Source: DATBED01 sp035480695 (GTDB lineage Bacteria > Patescibacteriota > Saccharimonadia > Saccharimonadales > UBA4665). From it: 16,926 nucleotides of DNA. A program made the translations under genes and the position numbers. This document shows, piece by piece, positions 1 through 7,558 of this stretch; positions within the stretch are counted from its first letter, which is position 1, and every line of letters begins with the position of its first letter. The notes under the pieces were generated by a model. It was not told the origin of the DNA. It worked only from the letters and a program-made list of their open reading frames with translations, and made no database searches. Location of the stretch: positions 1-16,926 of the forward strand of contig DATIHM010000001.1 of NCBI GenBank assembly GCA_035480695.1, read 5' to 3'.

Positions 1-266
1 TGAGTACCCCACTCAAGCCGCTGGGCGACTATGTCGTAGCAGTTGGCGAAGAAGCCGAAACCAAGACCGCCAGCGGTATTTATTTACCTGAAAAAGCCGC
101 TGAAAAGCCGAAGACCGCCAAGGTCGTGGCCACCGGCCCAAACGTCAAGCAGGTCAAAAATGGCGACCGCATCGTTTATAAGACTTACAGCACGACCGAT
201 GTCAAAGTCGGCGCCGACGAGTACATCCTCGTCAAAGAAGAAGACATTTTAGCGACCGTTAAATAG
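1..266 (+). CDS. groES: GroES co-chaperonin (10 kDa), start codon cut by one base
   Basis: GroES forms the heptameric lid of the GroEL folding chamber in the cytoplasm. The window opens with TG followed by in-frame AGT, so only the first base of the start codon (probably ATG) is missing. The full protein would be 88 residues, slightly short of the usual 95-97. The sequence begins STPLKPLGDYVVA, has the GroEL-binding mobile loop with its hydrophobic tripeptide in SGIYLPEKA (about residues 25-33), the roof/core segment KVVATGPN, and ends with EYILVKEEDILATVK, all typical of the family. The TAG stop at 264-266 overlaps the AGGAGG ribosome site of groEL, so the two are co-transcribed and probably translationally linked. 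The promoter, and any heat-shock control element, lies outside the window. Confidence 0.96.
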   Translation, partial: STPLKPLGDYVVAVGEEAETKTASGIYLPEKAAEKPKTAKVVATGPNVKQVKNGDRIVYKTYSTTDVKVGADEYILVKEEDILATVK

Positions 267-276
267 GAGGAACCAA

Positions 277-1917
277 ATGGCAAAGAAAGTTTTTTATGAC
301 GCAGATGCCCGGGGCCGCGTGTTGGCCGGGGCCGAAATCCTTTATAACGCCGTGAAGACCACCATGGGGCCGAAGGGGCGCAACGTGGTCATCAGCAAAC
401 AGTTCGGTGCGCCGACGGTGTCGCACGATGGTGTGACGGTCGCCAAAGGGGTTGACCTGGAAGATGCCGACGACGAGACGCTGGGCCGCAAGGTCGGCGC
501 TGAGCTCATCAAACAGGCCGCCTCTAAGATGAATGACGTGGCTGGTGACGGCACCACCACCGTGACCGTGCTGACCTACCACATCCTGAGCGAGGCCAAC
601 AAGCTGATTGCCGCTGGTCACAACCCGATGCTGCTACGCAAAGGCCTCGAGGCTGCCGCGCAGGACGTTATCAAAAAGCTCGGCAGCTTAAGTGAAGACA
701 TCCAGGGCAAGAAGACCCGCGTGGCCGAAGTCGCCACCATCTCTGCCGGCGACTCCGAAATCGGTAGCCTGATTGCCGACGTCATCGACAAGGTCGGCAA
801 GGACGGCGTCGTGACCGTCGAAGAAGGCCAGGGCCTGGAGCTCGAGTCCGAAGTCGTGGAGGGCTTCACCTTCGACCGCGGCTTCGTCAGCCCGTACATG
901 GTGACCGACACCGCCCGCATGGAGGCCGTTTACGACAAGCCGGCCGTCGTCATCACCGACAAGAAGATTTCGAGCATCCAAGAGTTTTTGCCTCTGCTCG
1001 AAAAGCTGGCGCAATCCGGTAAGAAAGATTTGGTGCTGATTTGCGAGGACGTCGAGGGTGAGGCGCTCGGCACGCTGATTCTGAACCGCTTGAAGGGCGT
1101 CTTCAACACGCTGGCCATCAAGGCGCCGGCGTTCGGTGACCGCCGCAAAGACATCCTGACTGACATTGCCATTCTGACCGGTGCTGAAGTCATCAGTGAA
1201 GAGGCCGGCATGACGTTTGAGAACGTCGACCTGAATGTGGTCGGCACGGCTCGTCGGGTAATCGCCAACAAGGATGAGACGACCATCATCGAGGGGGGCG
1301 GCGCGCCGGCAGAAGTTACCGCGCGCATCAAGCAGATTAACGCCCAGGTCGCGGCCGCGACCAGCGAGTACGACCGCGAAAATCTCGAGAAGCGGCGCGC
1401 CGCGCTCAGCGGCAAAGTCGCCGTCATCAAAGTCGGCGGCGCCACCGAGACTGAAATCGAAGAGAAAAAATTCCGCGTTGACGACGCCGTGCACGCCGTG
1501 AAGGCCGCGCTGAGCGAAGGCATAGTGCCCGGCGGCGGCGTCACGCTCGTCAACTTAGTCAGTACTGTCAGCAGCTCCAGCAGCGACGACACCTCAGTAG
1601 CCGCCGGCAAGCAATTGCTGGTCCGTGCGCTCGAGCAGCCATTCCGCATCTTGCTAGAAAACGCCGGCCTCAACGCCGACGAGTGGCTGCCTCAAGTCAA
1701 AGCCAAAGCGGGGCAGGGCGTTGATGTCAACAGTCCATCCAAGTTAGTTGATATGAAAACCGTTGGCATTGTAGATCCGACCCGCGTCACCAAAGAAGCG
1801 CTGCAGAACGCCGTCAGCATTGCCGGCACGAGCATGACCATGGGCGCGCTGGTCGTCGACGTACCTAAAGAAGAGAAATCCGACCCGGGCGCTGGCGCCA
1901 TGGGTGGCATGATGTAA
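277..1917 (+). CDS. groEL: GroEL chaperonin (60 kDa)
   Basis: GroEL is the ATP-driven double-ring folding chaperone that works with GroES, encoded 10 nt upstream. The 546-residue length is normal. Visible motifs are GPKGRNVV (31-38) and AGDGTTTVTVL (89-99) of the ATP site, with Asp91 matching E. coli Asp87. The equatorial segment RVDDAVHAVKAALSEG begins at about residue 400 and supplies the catalytic Asp matching E. coli Asp398. It is followed by IVPGGGV. The C-terminus ends in the flexible GAGAMGGMM tail typical of GroEL. The start ATG is set by the consensus AGGAGG at 265-270, which overlaps the groES stop. No clear terminator follows, and an independent promoter lies within the next 58 nt. 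Confidence 0.98.
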   Translation: MAKKVFYDADARGRVLAGAEILYNAVKTTMGPKGRNVVISKQFGAPTVSHDGVTVAKGVDLEDADDETLGRKVGAELIKQAASKMNDVAGDGTTTVTVLTYHILSEANKLIAAGHNPMLLRKGLEAAAQDVIKKLGSLSEDIQGKKTRVAEVATISAGDSEIGSLIADVIDKVGKDGVVTVEEGQGLELESEVVEGFTFDRGFVSPYMVTDTARMEAVYDKPAVVITDKKISSIQEFLPLLEKLAQSGKKDLVLICEDVEGEALGTLILNRLKGVFNTLAIKAPAFGDRRKDILTDIAILTGAEVISEEAGMTFENVDLNVVGTARRVIANKDETTIIEGGGAPAEVTARIKQINAQVAAATSEYDRENLEKRRAALSGKVAVIKVGGATETEIEEKKFRVDDAVHAVKAALSEGIVPGGGVTLVNLVSTVSSSSSDDTSVAAGKQLLVRALEQPFRILLENAGLNADEWLPQVKAKAGQGVDVNSPSKLVDMKTVGIVDPTRVTKEALQNAVSIAGTSMTMGALVVDVPKEEKSDPGAGAMGGMM

Positions 1918-1938
1918 TCCGTAACAGGCTTCTTGCTT

Positions 1939-1967
1939 TTGTTTATTGTAGTTTTATACAGTAATAT
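1939..1967 (+). promoter_or_regulatory. Sigma-70-type promoter, predicted leaderless
   Basis: TTGTTT at 1939-1944 and TAATAT at 1962-1967 are separated by 17 nt. The -10 element ends 8 nt before the ATG at 1976, so transcription should begin at or within a base or two of the start codon. There is no Shine-Dalgarno sequence in front of this ATG. Confidence 0.6.
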
Positions 1968-1975
1968 CTAGACCC

Positions 1976-2491
1976 ATGAGCGTTAATAACCCTAGTCATG
2001 AAACCGAGTCTGTAAGAAGGTATAAACGCAGAAGGCTGCGGGACGAAGCTGAATCTATATTAAAAAAACGAGGTAGCGAACCGCTTGAATTCGGCCCATT
2101 CCAAGTAAGAACTGCCGATTTACGTTTTGAGGATGGCCAATCTGGTCAGTTAGTTAGTATGGTAGGCAGGATAGCTTCACAAAAGCTGAACGTCGTACTC
2201 ATCAATATTTTCAGTGGGGGACTGGATGCTAGCGACCCTATGACAACCTATAAATCTCGAAGCCCAGGCGACTTTACGCGTAGCGATGTAAACCCAGGTT
2301 ATAGTGGCATGCCTTCTAATGAAGAAATCGCAAATTTGTCTGCTAAAGAACAAGCAGCGCGCCTTTTTGCAGGTTCGATTGCCGCCGGAACCTCTCAACT
2401 TATCAACAAAATGGAAGGGCTAGACGATCATCCAATTACGGGCATAGAAGCTGACGAGATTCGGACAATGCTAAGAGGGAGTGTTTCCTAA
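1976..2491 (+). CDS. Hypothetical protein, 171 aa
   Basis: I do not recognise a family. The N-terminus is strongly basic (RRYKRRRLRDEAESILKKRG, residues 14-33). A mixed segment with an amphipathic or beta-like stretch, LVSMVGRIASQKLNVVLINIFSGG, follows at roughly 59-82. The C-terminal half is acidic and probably helical (EEIANLSAKEQAARLFAGSI and DEIRTMLRG). There is no signal peptide or clear transmembrane helix. The basic start could bind nucleic acid, but that is only a guess from composition. The ATG is chosen because a TTGTTT-17-TAATAT promoter ends 8 nt upstream. The gene is richer in A+T than groEL and its 3' end overlaps the convergent minus-strand gene by four bases. It looks like a lineage-restricted gene placed between housekeeping genes. 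Confidence 0.75.
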   Translation: MSVNNPSHETESVRRYKRRRLRDEAESILKKRGSEPLEFGPFQVRTADLRFEDGQSGQLVSMVGRIASQKLNVVLINIFSGGLDASDPMTTYKSRSPGDFTRSDVNPGYSGMPSNEEIANLSAKEQAARLFAGSIAAGTSQLINKMEGLDDHPITGIEADEIRTMLRGSVS

Positions 2492-3096
2492 GAACTTTCG
2501 GCTGGGGGCTGGGAGCCGGGCTGCTGCGTGAAGTAGTTGATTTCGTTGACGATGTCGAGCAGGGCCTGGGCGCGCACCTTCTCATCCTCGATGGAGTGCG
2601 CCGCTTCGTAAGCCTTTTCGACCAGGCGCTGGTCGTCGCTGGCCTGGAGCAGCATCATGATGGTGCGGTACTTTTCTTCGGGTGGCTGGTCGAGCTGGTC
2701 GACCAATGGCGCGAGCTCGTTGAGCACTTTGCCTTTGATTTCGACCAAATCACCGTTATCAACATCGGAACCGGTAACCAAATCGTCGGCGGCTTGGGTG
2801 ACTTGGGCGTCGTCGGCTGGGGCATCACCGCCGGGTGTAATCCGGTCACTGGCCGTGCTTGGAAAACCGCCGGCTGGCGAGAAAACCTCTTTAGGCGGCT
2901 CGGGTGCGCCCGGTGTATCGTTGGTCTGGTCCAAAGGCGTACCCGGATGCTGCCAGGCCGCGTTATCACTTAAAGAAGCCATCGGGTCGGTCGCCGCGCT
3001 GGCAATCGGCGGATGCCCGCCCGGCCCCTCGTTGGTCGGCGTTCCTTCGCCAGGCACACCCTGGTCGGCTGAGTTGTCGTCTTTTTGACCGAACAT
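2488..3096 (-). CDS. Acidic proline-rich protein with conserved-looking helical C-terminus, 202 aa
   Basis: The function is unknown. From the chosen start (MFGQKDDNS) residues 1-112 are low complexity, rich in Gly, Pro, Asp, Ala and Thr, and probably disordered. Residues 113-192 form a compact, helix-rich domain: NGDLVEIKGKVLNELAPLV, then PPEEKYRTIMMLLQASDDQ, then IEDEKVRAQALLDIVNEIN. From memory this C-terminal domain resembles hypothetical proteins of Saccharibacteria, which I cannot verify here. There is no signal peptide. An ATG seven codons upstream is in frame, but GGGGAGGG at 3099-3106 on the minus strand sits correctly for the ATG at 3094-3096. The gene is divergent from the sugar-phosphate isomerase and shares a 79-bp promoter region with it. 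Confidence 0.8.
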   Translation of the reverse strand: MFGQKDDNSADQGVPGEGTPTNEGPGGHPPIASAATDPMASLSDNAAWQHPGTPLDQTNDTPGAPEPPKEVFSPAGGFPSTASDRITPGGDAPADDAQVTQAADDLVTGSDVDNGDLVEIKGKVLNELAPLVDQLDQPPEEKYRTIMMLLQASDDQRLVEKAYEAAHSIEDEKVRAQALLDIVNEINYFTQQPGSQPPAESS

Positions 3097-3111
3097 AGCC
3101 CTCCCCCTGTG

Positions 3112-3159
3112 TTTCAATTCTTAGGCTATACTATATACAATCTGCCATTAAAAGCACAA
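3112..3159. promoter_or_regulatory. Divergent promoter region
   Basis: For the plus strand, TTCAAT at 3113-3118 is 17 nt from TACAAT at 3136-3141. For the minus strand, TTGTGC (complement of 3154-3159) is 18 nt from TATAGT (complement of 3130-3135). The two -10 regions overlap in a TATACTATATACAAT stretch, so the two polymerases may compete. Both downstream genes have strong Shine-Dalgarno sequences and leaders of about 30 nt, unlike many neighbours. Confidence 0.5.
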
Positions 3160-3175
3160 GGAGTTTGGAGGGGAA

Positions 3176-4207
3176 ATGCTTGACGATTTGAAAATGATTC
3201 ATGAGCGTGATCCGCAAGATGCCTTAGGGGTTGCCGAGAAGCAATGGCAACAGTTGCAGCACGATTTCGGCGTGCAGATGCCCAAGCTCGATGGCGTGAC
3301 GAATGTGGTGGTCGGCGGCATGGGCGGCTCGGCCTGGCCGGCGCTTTACCTCAAGTCGTGGCCCGGCACGGCGGTGCCTTTGGAGGTTATCAGCAATTAC
3401 GATTTGCCGGCCTACGTGGGCGGGAACACGCTTTTCATCTCGTCGAGCTACTCCGGCAACACCGAGGAAACGCTCGAGGCGCTCGGCCAGGCCGAAAGCC
3501 GCGGTGCCAAAATCGCCGTCATGACGGCCGGCGGCAAGCTCGAGGAGGCCGCCAAAGAGCGGAATCATCCTTTGTACCTGATTCCAGGAGGTATCCAGCC
3601 GCGCATGTCGTCGTTCTTCTTTTTAGCGGCGCTGCTGCAGATCCTGGAACCGCAGGGCTTGGTGCCAGCCGGTTCGCTTGATGAATTGAAAGGCGTCGGC
3701 GACTGGCTGAAAGACCAGTTGGCCAGCTGGCGGGCCGAAATCCCGACCGCCCAGAACCCGACCAAGCAGTTGGCACAGGAGCTGATGGGCAAATCGGTCG
3801 TGGTTTACAGCGGCCCGAAGCTGTTCCCGGCGGCCAACAAGTTCAAAATCTGCCTCAACGAGAACGCCAAGAACGTCGCCTGGGTCAATTATTATCCGGA
3901 GTTCAACCACAACGAGTTCATCGGCTGGTCCGAACAGCCGCAGCAGAAACCGTACGCCGTCGTCGAATTCCGCTCGAACCTGGAGCATCCGCGGGTCCAG
4001 AAACGCTTCGTGGTCAGCGAAAAGCTGCTGTCGGGCAAGCGCCCGGCGCCCGAGGTCATCGTGCCGCAGGGCGAAACCCTGCTTCAGCAACTCCTCTGGA
4101 CATCGAATTTCTGCGACTTCACCAGCCTCTACCTGGCGCTTTTGAACGGCCTGAACCCGACTCCCGTGGACCTGGTCGAAAAACTCAAAGCCGAACTCAA
4201 CAAATAA
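3176..4207 (+). CDS. Bifunctional phosphoglucose/phosphomannose isomerase (archaeal-type, SIS domains)
   Basis: The predicted enzyme interconverts fructose-6-phosphate with glucose-6-phosphate and with mannose-6-phosphate in the cytoplasm, feeding glycolysis and sugar-nucleotide synthesis. At 343 residues it matches the archaeal/actinobacterial bifunctional PGI/PMI family rather than the much larger classical PGI. Two SIS domains are visible. The first contains GGMGGSA (47-53) and the phosphate-binding SSSYSGNTEE (89-98), followed by IQPRMSSFFF (140-149). The second contains LNENAKN (227-233) and PEFNHNEFIGW (241-251), which carries the conserved catalytic Glu and His region. The C-terminus NGLNPTPVDLVEKLKAEL (324-341) is characteristic. 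GGAGGGG at 3167-3173 precedes the ATG closely, and AGGAG at 3159-3163 is a second possible ribosome site. It is divergent from the acidic 202-aa gene. Confidence 0.9.
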   Translation: MLDDLKMIHERDPQDALGVAEKQWQQLQHDFGVQMPKLDGVTNVVVGGMGGSAWPALYLKSWPGTAVPLEVISNYDLPAYVGGNTLFISSSYSGNTEETLEALGQAESRGAKIAVMTAGGKLEEAAKERNHPLYLIPGGIQPRMSSFFFLAALLQILEPQGLVPAGSLDELKGVGDWLKDQLASWRAEIPTAQNPTKQLAQELMGKSVVVYSGPKLFPAANKFKICLNENAKNVAWVNYYPEFNHNEFIGWSEQPQQKPYAVVEFRSNLEHPRVQKRFVVSEKLLSGKRPAPEVIVPQGETLLQQLLWTSNFCDFTSLYLALLNGLNPTPVDLVEKLKAELNK

Positions 4208-4256
4208 ATCTGAAAAGAAACCCTTCCTTTTTCCTTTTTTATTTGACAGGCAGGTA

Positions 4257-4293
4257 TATAATTAAAATTGTTATGGTATGTGAAAAATTTCAC
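4257..4293 (+). promoter_or_regulatory. -10 element and operator-like inverted repeat
   Basis: A perfect TATAAT lies at 4257-4262 without a well-placed -35. It is followed at 4280-4293 by GTGAAA-AA-TTTCAC, an inverted repeat with 6-bp arms and a 2-bp centre. The repeat would fall just after the transcription start of the 95-aa gene, a normal place for a repressor site. The leader would be about 60 nt and ends with a GGGAGG ribosome site at 4316-4321. Confidence 0.45.
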
Positions 4294-4328
4294 TACATTC
4301 TTAAAACAAAAGCCTGGGAGGCTGGACT

Positions 4329-4616
4329 ATGAATCAAGTAAAAATAGAAGGCGTAGAGGCCTGGGATGCTCCTATGACCTTGGACGAGTTCATGGGGAGG
4401 GGTAATTTATTCTTGTTTCCTTCTCCAGAGGAAATCAGGGTAATGCCTGGTACAATCGTTGAACAGGCCCACTTACGTAGAGCAGGATTCCAGGCCGGTG
4501 AAGTGGCCCGATTGACCGAAGAACAAAAACAGGATGCACATGGCAAGATACAAATCAGTATGCTTCAGACCCACCTGTCGGCTCTCGGAATAATAGAAAG
4601 AGCGCAAACCTCGTAA
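4329..4616 (+). CDS. Hypothetical protein, 95 aa
   Basis: I do not recognise a family. The protein is soluble and mildly acidic. Residues 18-38 (LDEFMGRGNLFLFPSPEEIRV) look like a small folded core, and residues 60-92 (ARLTEEQKQ... SALGIIERA) look helical. There is no signal peptide or membrane helix. The ATG is supported by GGGAGG at 4316-4321 with 7-nt spacing. A hairpin (4628-4643) separates it from the next orphan gene, 45 nt downstream on the same strand. The A+T-rich upstream region and the GTGAAA/TTTCAC repeat suggest individual regulation. Confidence 0.7.
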   Translation: MNQVKIEGVEAWDAPMTLDEFMGRGNLFLFPSPEEIRVMPGTIVEQAHLRRAGFQAGEVARLTEEQKQDAHGKIQISMLQTHLSALGIIERAQTS

Positions 4617-4627
4617 AGATTGGAAAC

Positions 4628-4643
4628 CCCGGCTTGTGCCGGG
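4628..4643. other. GC-rich hairpin (CCCGGC-TTGT-GCCGGG)
   Basis: This is a perfect 6-bp GC stem with a TTGT loop in the 45-nt gap between two orphan genes. No T-tract follows, so it is not a canonical intrinsic terminator. It sits between TTGGAA (4620-4625) and CATATT (4644-4649), an 18-nt-spaced weak promoter-like pair, so it could also be an operator or a weak terminator for the 95-aa gene. Confidence 0.5.
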
Positions 4644-4661
4644 CATATTAAAACAAAAACC

Positions 4662-5405
4662 ATGCCAAACAAAATCAACGCTCCCTTCGACGCCGAATTC
4701 AAACCGATTACCGATAACCTGAGTTCGTTTGAATGGCGGCGCCCCAGTCAAACGCAAGACTCTCTCGAACTACCTTCTGGCGAATTGCTGGCGACAGTAG
4801 TACTTTCTTCGGTGACCTGGTCCAAGAACAGTCCGGCCGACCTGGTTGTAAGCTCCAGACAAAAGGGTTTGTCTCTTCAAACCGAAGAGGCTGTAACCGG
4901 CGGTTTCTGGGACTTGCATCATACGATCCGGGCCGATAGGGCCGTATTGACCCCCGCGCTAGCCGGTAGGCCGAACCTACGGCGCGAGGTTACTATAGCC
5001 GATTTTTCCAGGAATTTGCTCGATGAAGCCAAAAATCCTGTTACCAGATATGTGAATGGCAAGCACGAACCGCAGACCGTCCAGCTTGGCGGCCTTGCTG
5101 CCTTCGGCAGAGCGGAAGGCCAAGTTGAAGCATATGGTTTCGTTTCCAAAAGGCTGCTTCTTGCGGCCTGTTCATTACTACATCTCATAGAGGAGAAGGA
5201 TAGGAACAGGTTGTCATATGACCAGGCAACCCGCGAATATCTCGAAGAGCTGACTGTTGTTATCAACGCCAGGCAAAGCAAGGAGGCGCGTCGCACCTTC
5301 ATGAGCCGGATCGCATTTCATGCCATCGCCAGCAAGTTAGATGGCCAGGGGCTTTTGGCACAAAATCCAGAACGACCACTCGCGCTCGAAGCTGTTGCAG
5401 CCTAG
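4662..5405 (+). CDS. Hypothetical protein, 247 aa
   Basis: The function is not recognised. The protein is soluble, without a signal peptide. The N-terminal half is beta-like (SGELLATVVLSSVTW, SPADLVVSSRQKGLSL). The C-terminal half is helical (AYGFVSKRLLLAACSLLHLIEEKDRNRLSYDQATREYLEEL, then RRTFMSRIAFHAIASKL). An in-frame TTG at 4620 would add 14 residues, but those codons run through the hairpin at 4628-4643 and have no ribosome site, so the ATG at 4662 is preferred. No Shine-Dalgarno is visible before it either. A weak -10 (TATTAA, 4646-4651) ends 10 nt upstream, so a very short leader is possible. The stop lies 18 nt before argS. Confidence 0.7.
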   Translation: MPNKINAPFDAEFKPITDNLSSFEWRRPSQTQDSLELPSGELLATVVLSSVTWSKNSPADLVVSSRQKGLSLQTEEAVTGGFWDLHHTIRADRAVLTPALAGRPNLRREVTIADFSRNLLDEAKNPVTRYVNGKHEPQTVQLGGLAAFGRAEGQVEAYGFVSKRLLLAACSLLHLIEEKDRNRLSYDQATREYLEELTVVINARQSKEARRTFMSRIAFHAIASKLDGQGLLAQNPERPLALEAVAA

Positions 5406-5407
5406 TC

Positions 5408-5416
5408 TGTTAAACT
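5408..5416 (+). promoter_or_regulatory. Extended -10 promoter of argS, predicted leaderless
   Basis: TGT-TAAACT forms an extended -10 (TGn plus hexamer at 5411-5416) that ends 7 nt before the ATG at 5424. No -35 match and no Shine-Dalgarno sequence are seen, consistent with a leaderless transcript. Confidence 0.5.
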
Positions 5417-5423
5417 GGTTACG

Positions 5424-7091
5424 ATGAAGGAAGAGTTGGAGCATCGGATCGCTGAAGCCTGCCGGGAATTGTTCGGCACCGATGTTAAAGTCGAGCTGAC
5501 GCGGCCCGAGGAACAGTTCGGCGACTTCTCTACGAATGTCGCGCTGCAGCTGGCCGGCCAGGTCGACAAGAATCCGCGCGAGGTCGGCGAGGCGCTGGCC
5601 GCGGCGCTGCGCGAGAAATTGGCGGGGCAGGTGACCGAGGTTTCGATAGCCGGACCCGGTTTTATTAACCTAAGGCTCAGCGACGCGGCCCTGCTCGCGG
5701 CACTCAGCGAGCAACCGGCCAAAAGCCTGGCCGGCCAAACCGTCGTGGCCGAATATTCCGACCCCAATCCCTTCAAAGTGCTGCACGCCGGCCACCTATA
5801 CACCAGCGTCGTCGGTGACGCCATCGCCAACCTGCTAGATAACGCCGGCGGGGAAGTACACCGAGTTAACTTCGGTGGTGATGTCGGCCTGCACGTCGGC
5901 AAAACAATGTGGGCCATTCTAAAAGAACTCGGTGGCGAAAATCCAGACAAGCTCAACGAAATCCCGGAAGACCAGCGCTCAGAATGGCTGGCCGAAGCTT
6001 ACATAAATGGCACTAACGCCTACGAAGACGACGAGTCGGCCAAAACCCAAATCATCGAACTCAACAAACGGGTTTACGCACTGCACAACGACAATGACCA
6101 CGATTCGCCGTTCGCACAAATTTACTGGACAACCCGCCAGTGGAGCTACGATTACTTCGATAAATTTTATGCCCGCATCGGCAGCCACTTCGAAAAATAT
6201 TATCCGGAAAGTGAAACGGCACCAGTTGGCCTACAAACCGTGCGCGAGCATGTTCCGGATGTTTACCAAGAAAGCGACGGCGCCATCATATTTGACGGCG
6301 AAAAATACGGCCTGCACGTCCGCGTTTTCATCAATTCCGAGGGCTTGCCGACTTACGAAGCTAAAGACATCGGCCTGATAATGCTCAAGAAACGTGACTA
6401 CGACTTCGACAAATCGGTCGTTATTACGGGGAACGAACAGGCTCAATACATGGCCGTGGTACTTAAAAGCATGGGGCAATTCGCTCCTGAACTGGTTCAA
6501 GCAACGAGCCATCTGACACACGGCCTGGTCAAATTACAAGGCGGCGAAAAGATGAGCAGCCGCAAAGGGAATATTTTACGTGCCGAGGATGTAATTGACG
6601 CTGCCGCCCATGCCAACAAGGAGCTGACCGGCCAAGACAACGACGACACCGTGCTGGGCGCGGTCAAGTACGCCTTCCTGAAGAACCGCATGGGCGGCGA
6701 CATCGTTTATGACCCGAAGGAATCGGTCAGCCTGGAAGGCAACAGTGGCCCGTACCTGCAGTATGCGCACGCCCGCGCCCGCTCAATCCTGGCCAAAACC
6801 GAAAACCAGGGCAGCCTCGATAACGCTGAGCTTCAGCCCGATGAGCGCTCGCTGGCGCGCAAACTCGGCGAATATACAGAGGTCGTTAACAGGGCGACAG
6901 GCGAGCTCATGCCGCACCACATCGCCACCTACCTTTACGAGTTGGCCAAAGCCTTCAATGGTTTTTACGAGCACAACCGCGTCATCGATGATGAGCGGCA
7001 AAACGTGCGCCTGGCCCTGGTTGCCAACTACGCCGACAAGCTGAAAGCCGGCCTGGGGCTGCTCGGCATCGCCGCGCCTGATAGAATGTAA
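5424..7091 (+). CDS. argS: Arginyl-tRNA synthetase
   Basis: This class I aminoacyl-tRNA synthetase charges tRNA-Arg with arginine, using ATP, in the cytoplasm. At 555 residues it has normal length and the expected domain order. An ArgRS-specific N-terminal (Add-1) domain spans about 1-105 and includes QFGDFSTNVAL. The catalytic Rossmann fold begins with SDPNPFKVLHAGHL, whose HAGH (121-124) is the HIGH signature. The KMSKS-type loop reads KMSSRKGN from residue 376. The C-terminal helical anticodon-binding domain ends with NVRLALVANYADKLKAGLGLLGI. The start is fixed by a promoter ending 7 nt upstream rather than by a ribosome site. The MscL-like gene begins 14 nt after its stop, suggesting a shared transcript. 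Confidence 0.97.
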   Translation: MKEELEHRIAEACRELFGTDVKVELTRPEEQFGDFSTNVALQLAGQVDKNPREVGEALAAALREKLAGQVTEVSIAGPGFINLRLSDAALLAALSEQPAKSLAGQTVVAEYSDPNPFKVLHAGHLYTSVVGDAIANLLDNAGGEVHRVNFGGDVGLHVGKTMWAILKELGGENPDKLNEIPEDQRSEWLAEAYINGTNAYEDDESAKTQIIELNKRVYALHNDNDHDSPFAQIYWTTRQWSYDYFDKFYARIGSHFEKYYPESETAPVGLQTVREHVPDVYQESDGAIIFDGEKYGLHVRVFINSEGLPTYEAKDIGLIMLKKRDYDFDKSVVITGNEQAQYMAVVLKSMGQFAPELVQATSHLTHGLVKLQGGEKMSSRKGNILRAEDVIDAAAHANKELTGQDNDDTVLGAVKYAFLKNRMGGDIVYDPKESVSLEGNSGPYLQYAHARARSILAKTENQGSLDNAELQPDERSLARKLGEYTEVVNRATGELMPHHIATYLYELAKAFNGFYEHNRVIDDERQNVRLALVANYADKLKAGLGLLGIAAPDRM

Positions 7092-7105
7092 GCATAAGGG
7101 GATAC

Positions 7106-7558
7106 ATGGCAGATTCGAACAAGCACAACCACGCAACCGGCGGCCCAGTTTATCTGGAAGACCCGCACCACCGCCACAAAGTGCGCCAGACCAAACGCGG
7201 CACCTTCATCGTCGAAGTGCCGAACGAATTCGCCACCGGCTTCGTCAACTTCCTCAAGCACAACGCCGTCGTCGGCGTGGCCATCGGTTTCGTTATCGGT
7301 CTGCAGGCCCAGACACTCGTCAAACAACTCATCGCCAGCTTCATAGACCCGCTTTTCAACCTGGTGTTCGGCGAGGCGCTTAGCGCGCGCCAATTCCACA
7401 TAACGTTCCACGGCCGCACGCAGGCCTTCACCTGGGGCGCTTTCGTTTACGCGCTGTTAAGTTTCATATTCGTGCTGGCGTCAATCTATGCTATTTATAA
7501 GCTATTCAAATTGGATAAGCTCGAGAAAGAAGTGGAAGCACACGAGGTAGACGAATGA
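7106..7558 (+). CDS. mscL: MscL-like mechanosensitive channel protein
   Basis: The predicted small membrane channel opens under membrane tension to release solutes during osmotic downshock. Two transmembrane helices are visible. The first is at about 50-80 (FLKHNAVVGVAIGFVIGLQAQTL), matching the pore-lining TM1 of MscL with its small-residue glycine/alanine pattern. The second is at about 110-134 (WGAFVYALLSFIFVLASIYAIYK). A charged C-terminal helix follows (KLDKLEKEVEAHE). The protein has an unusual 45-residue N-terminal extension rich in His (HNH, HHRH), whereas classical MscL starts only about 10 residues before TM1. The overall similarity is moderate, so 'MscL family' is safer than a firm orthologue call. 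AAGGGGA at 7096-7102 serves the ATG. The stop overlaps the msrB start as ATGA. Confidence 0.75.
   Translation: MADSNKHNHATGGPVYLEDPHHRHKVRQTKRGTFIVEVPNEFATGFVNFLKHNAVVGVAIGFVIGLQAQTLVKQLIASFIDPLFNLVFGEALSARQFHITFHGRTQAFTWGAFVYALLSFIFVLASIYAIYKLFKLDKLEKEVEAHEVDE

Noticed and set aside
688..1673. Long antisense open frames inside groEL (688-1494 and 930-1673, minus strand)
   Set aside because: They mirror the codon bias of the GC-rich groEL gene, have no ribosome site or promoter, and their products are low-complexity Arg/Asp- or Ser-rich sequences.
2596..3098. Plus-strand open frames opposite the acidic 202-aa gene
   Set aside because: The minus-strand gene has a ribosome site, a promoter and a folded-looking C-terminal domain. 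The opposing frames have none of these.
4208..4242. Intrinsic terminator after the isomerase gene
   Set aside because: There is a T-rich run (4228-4240), but only a weak, interrupted A/T stem precedes it, so the call is not supported.
4243..4262. TTGACA (4243-4248) and TATAAT (4257-4262) as one promoter
   Set aside because: The spacer is only 8 nt, far from the 16-18 nt needed, so the two hexamers cannot work as a pair.
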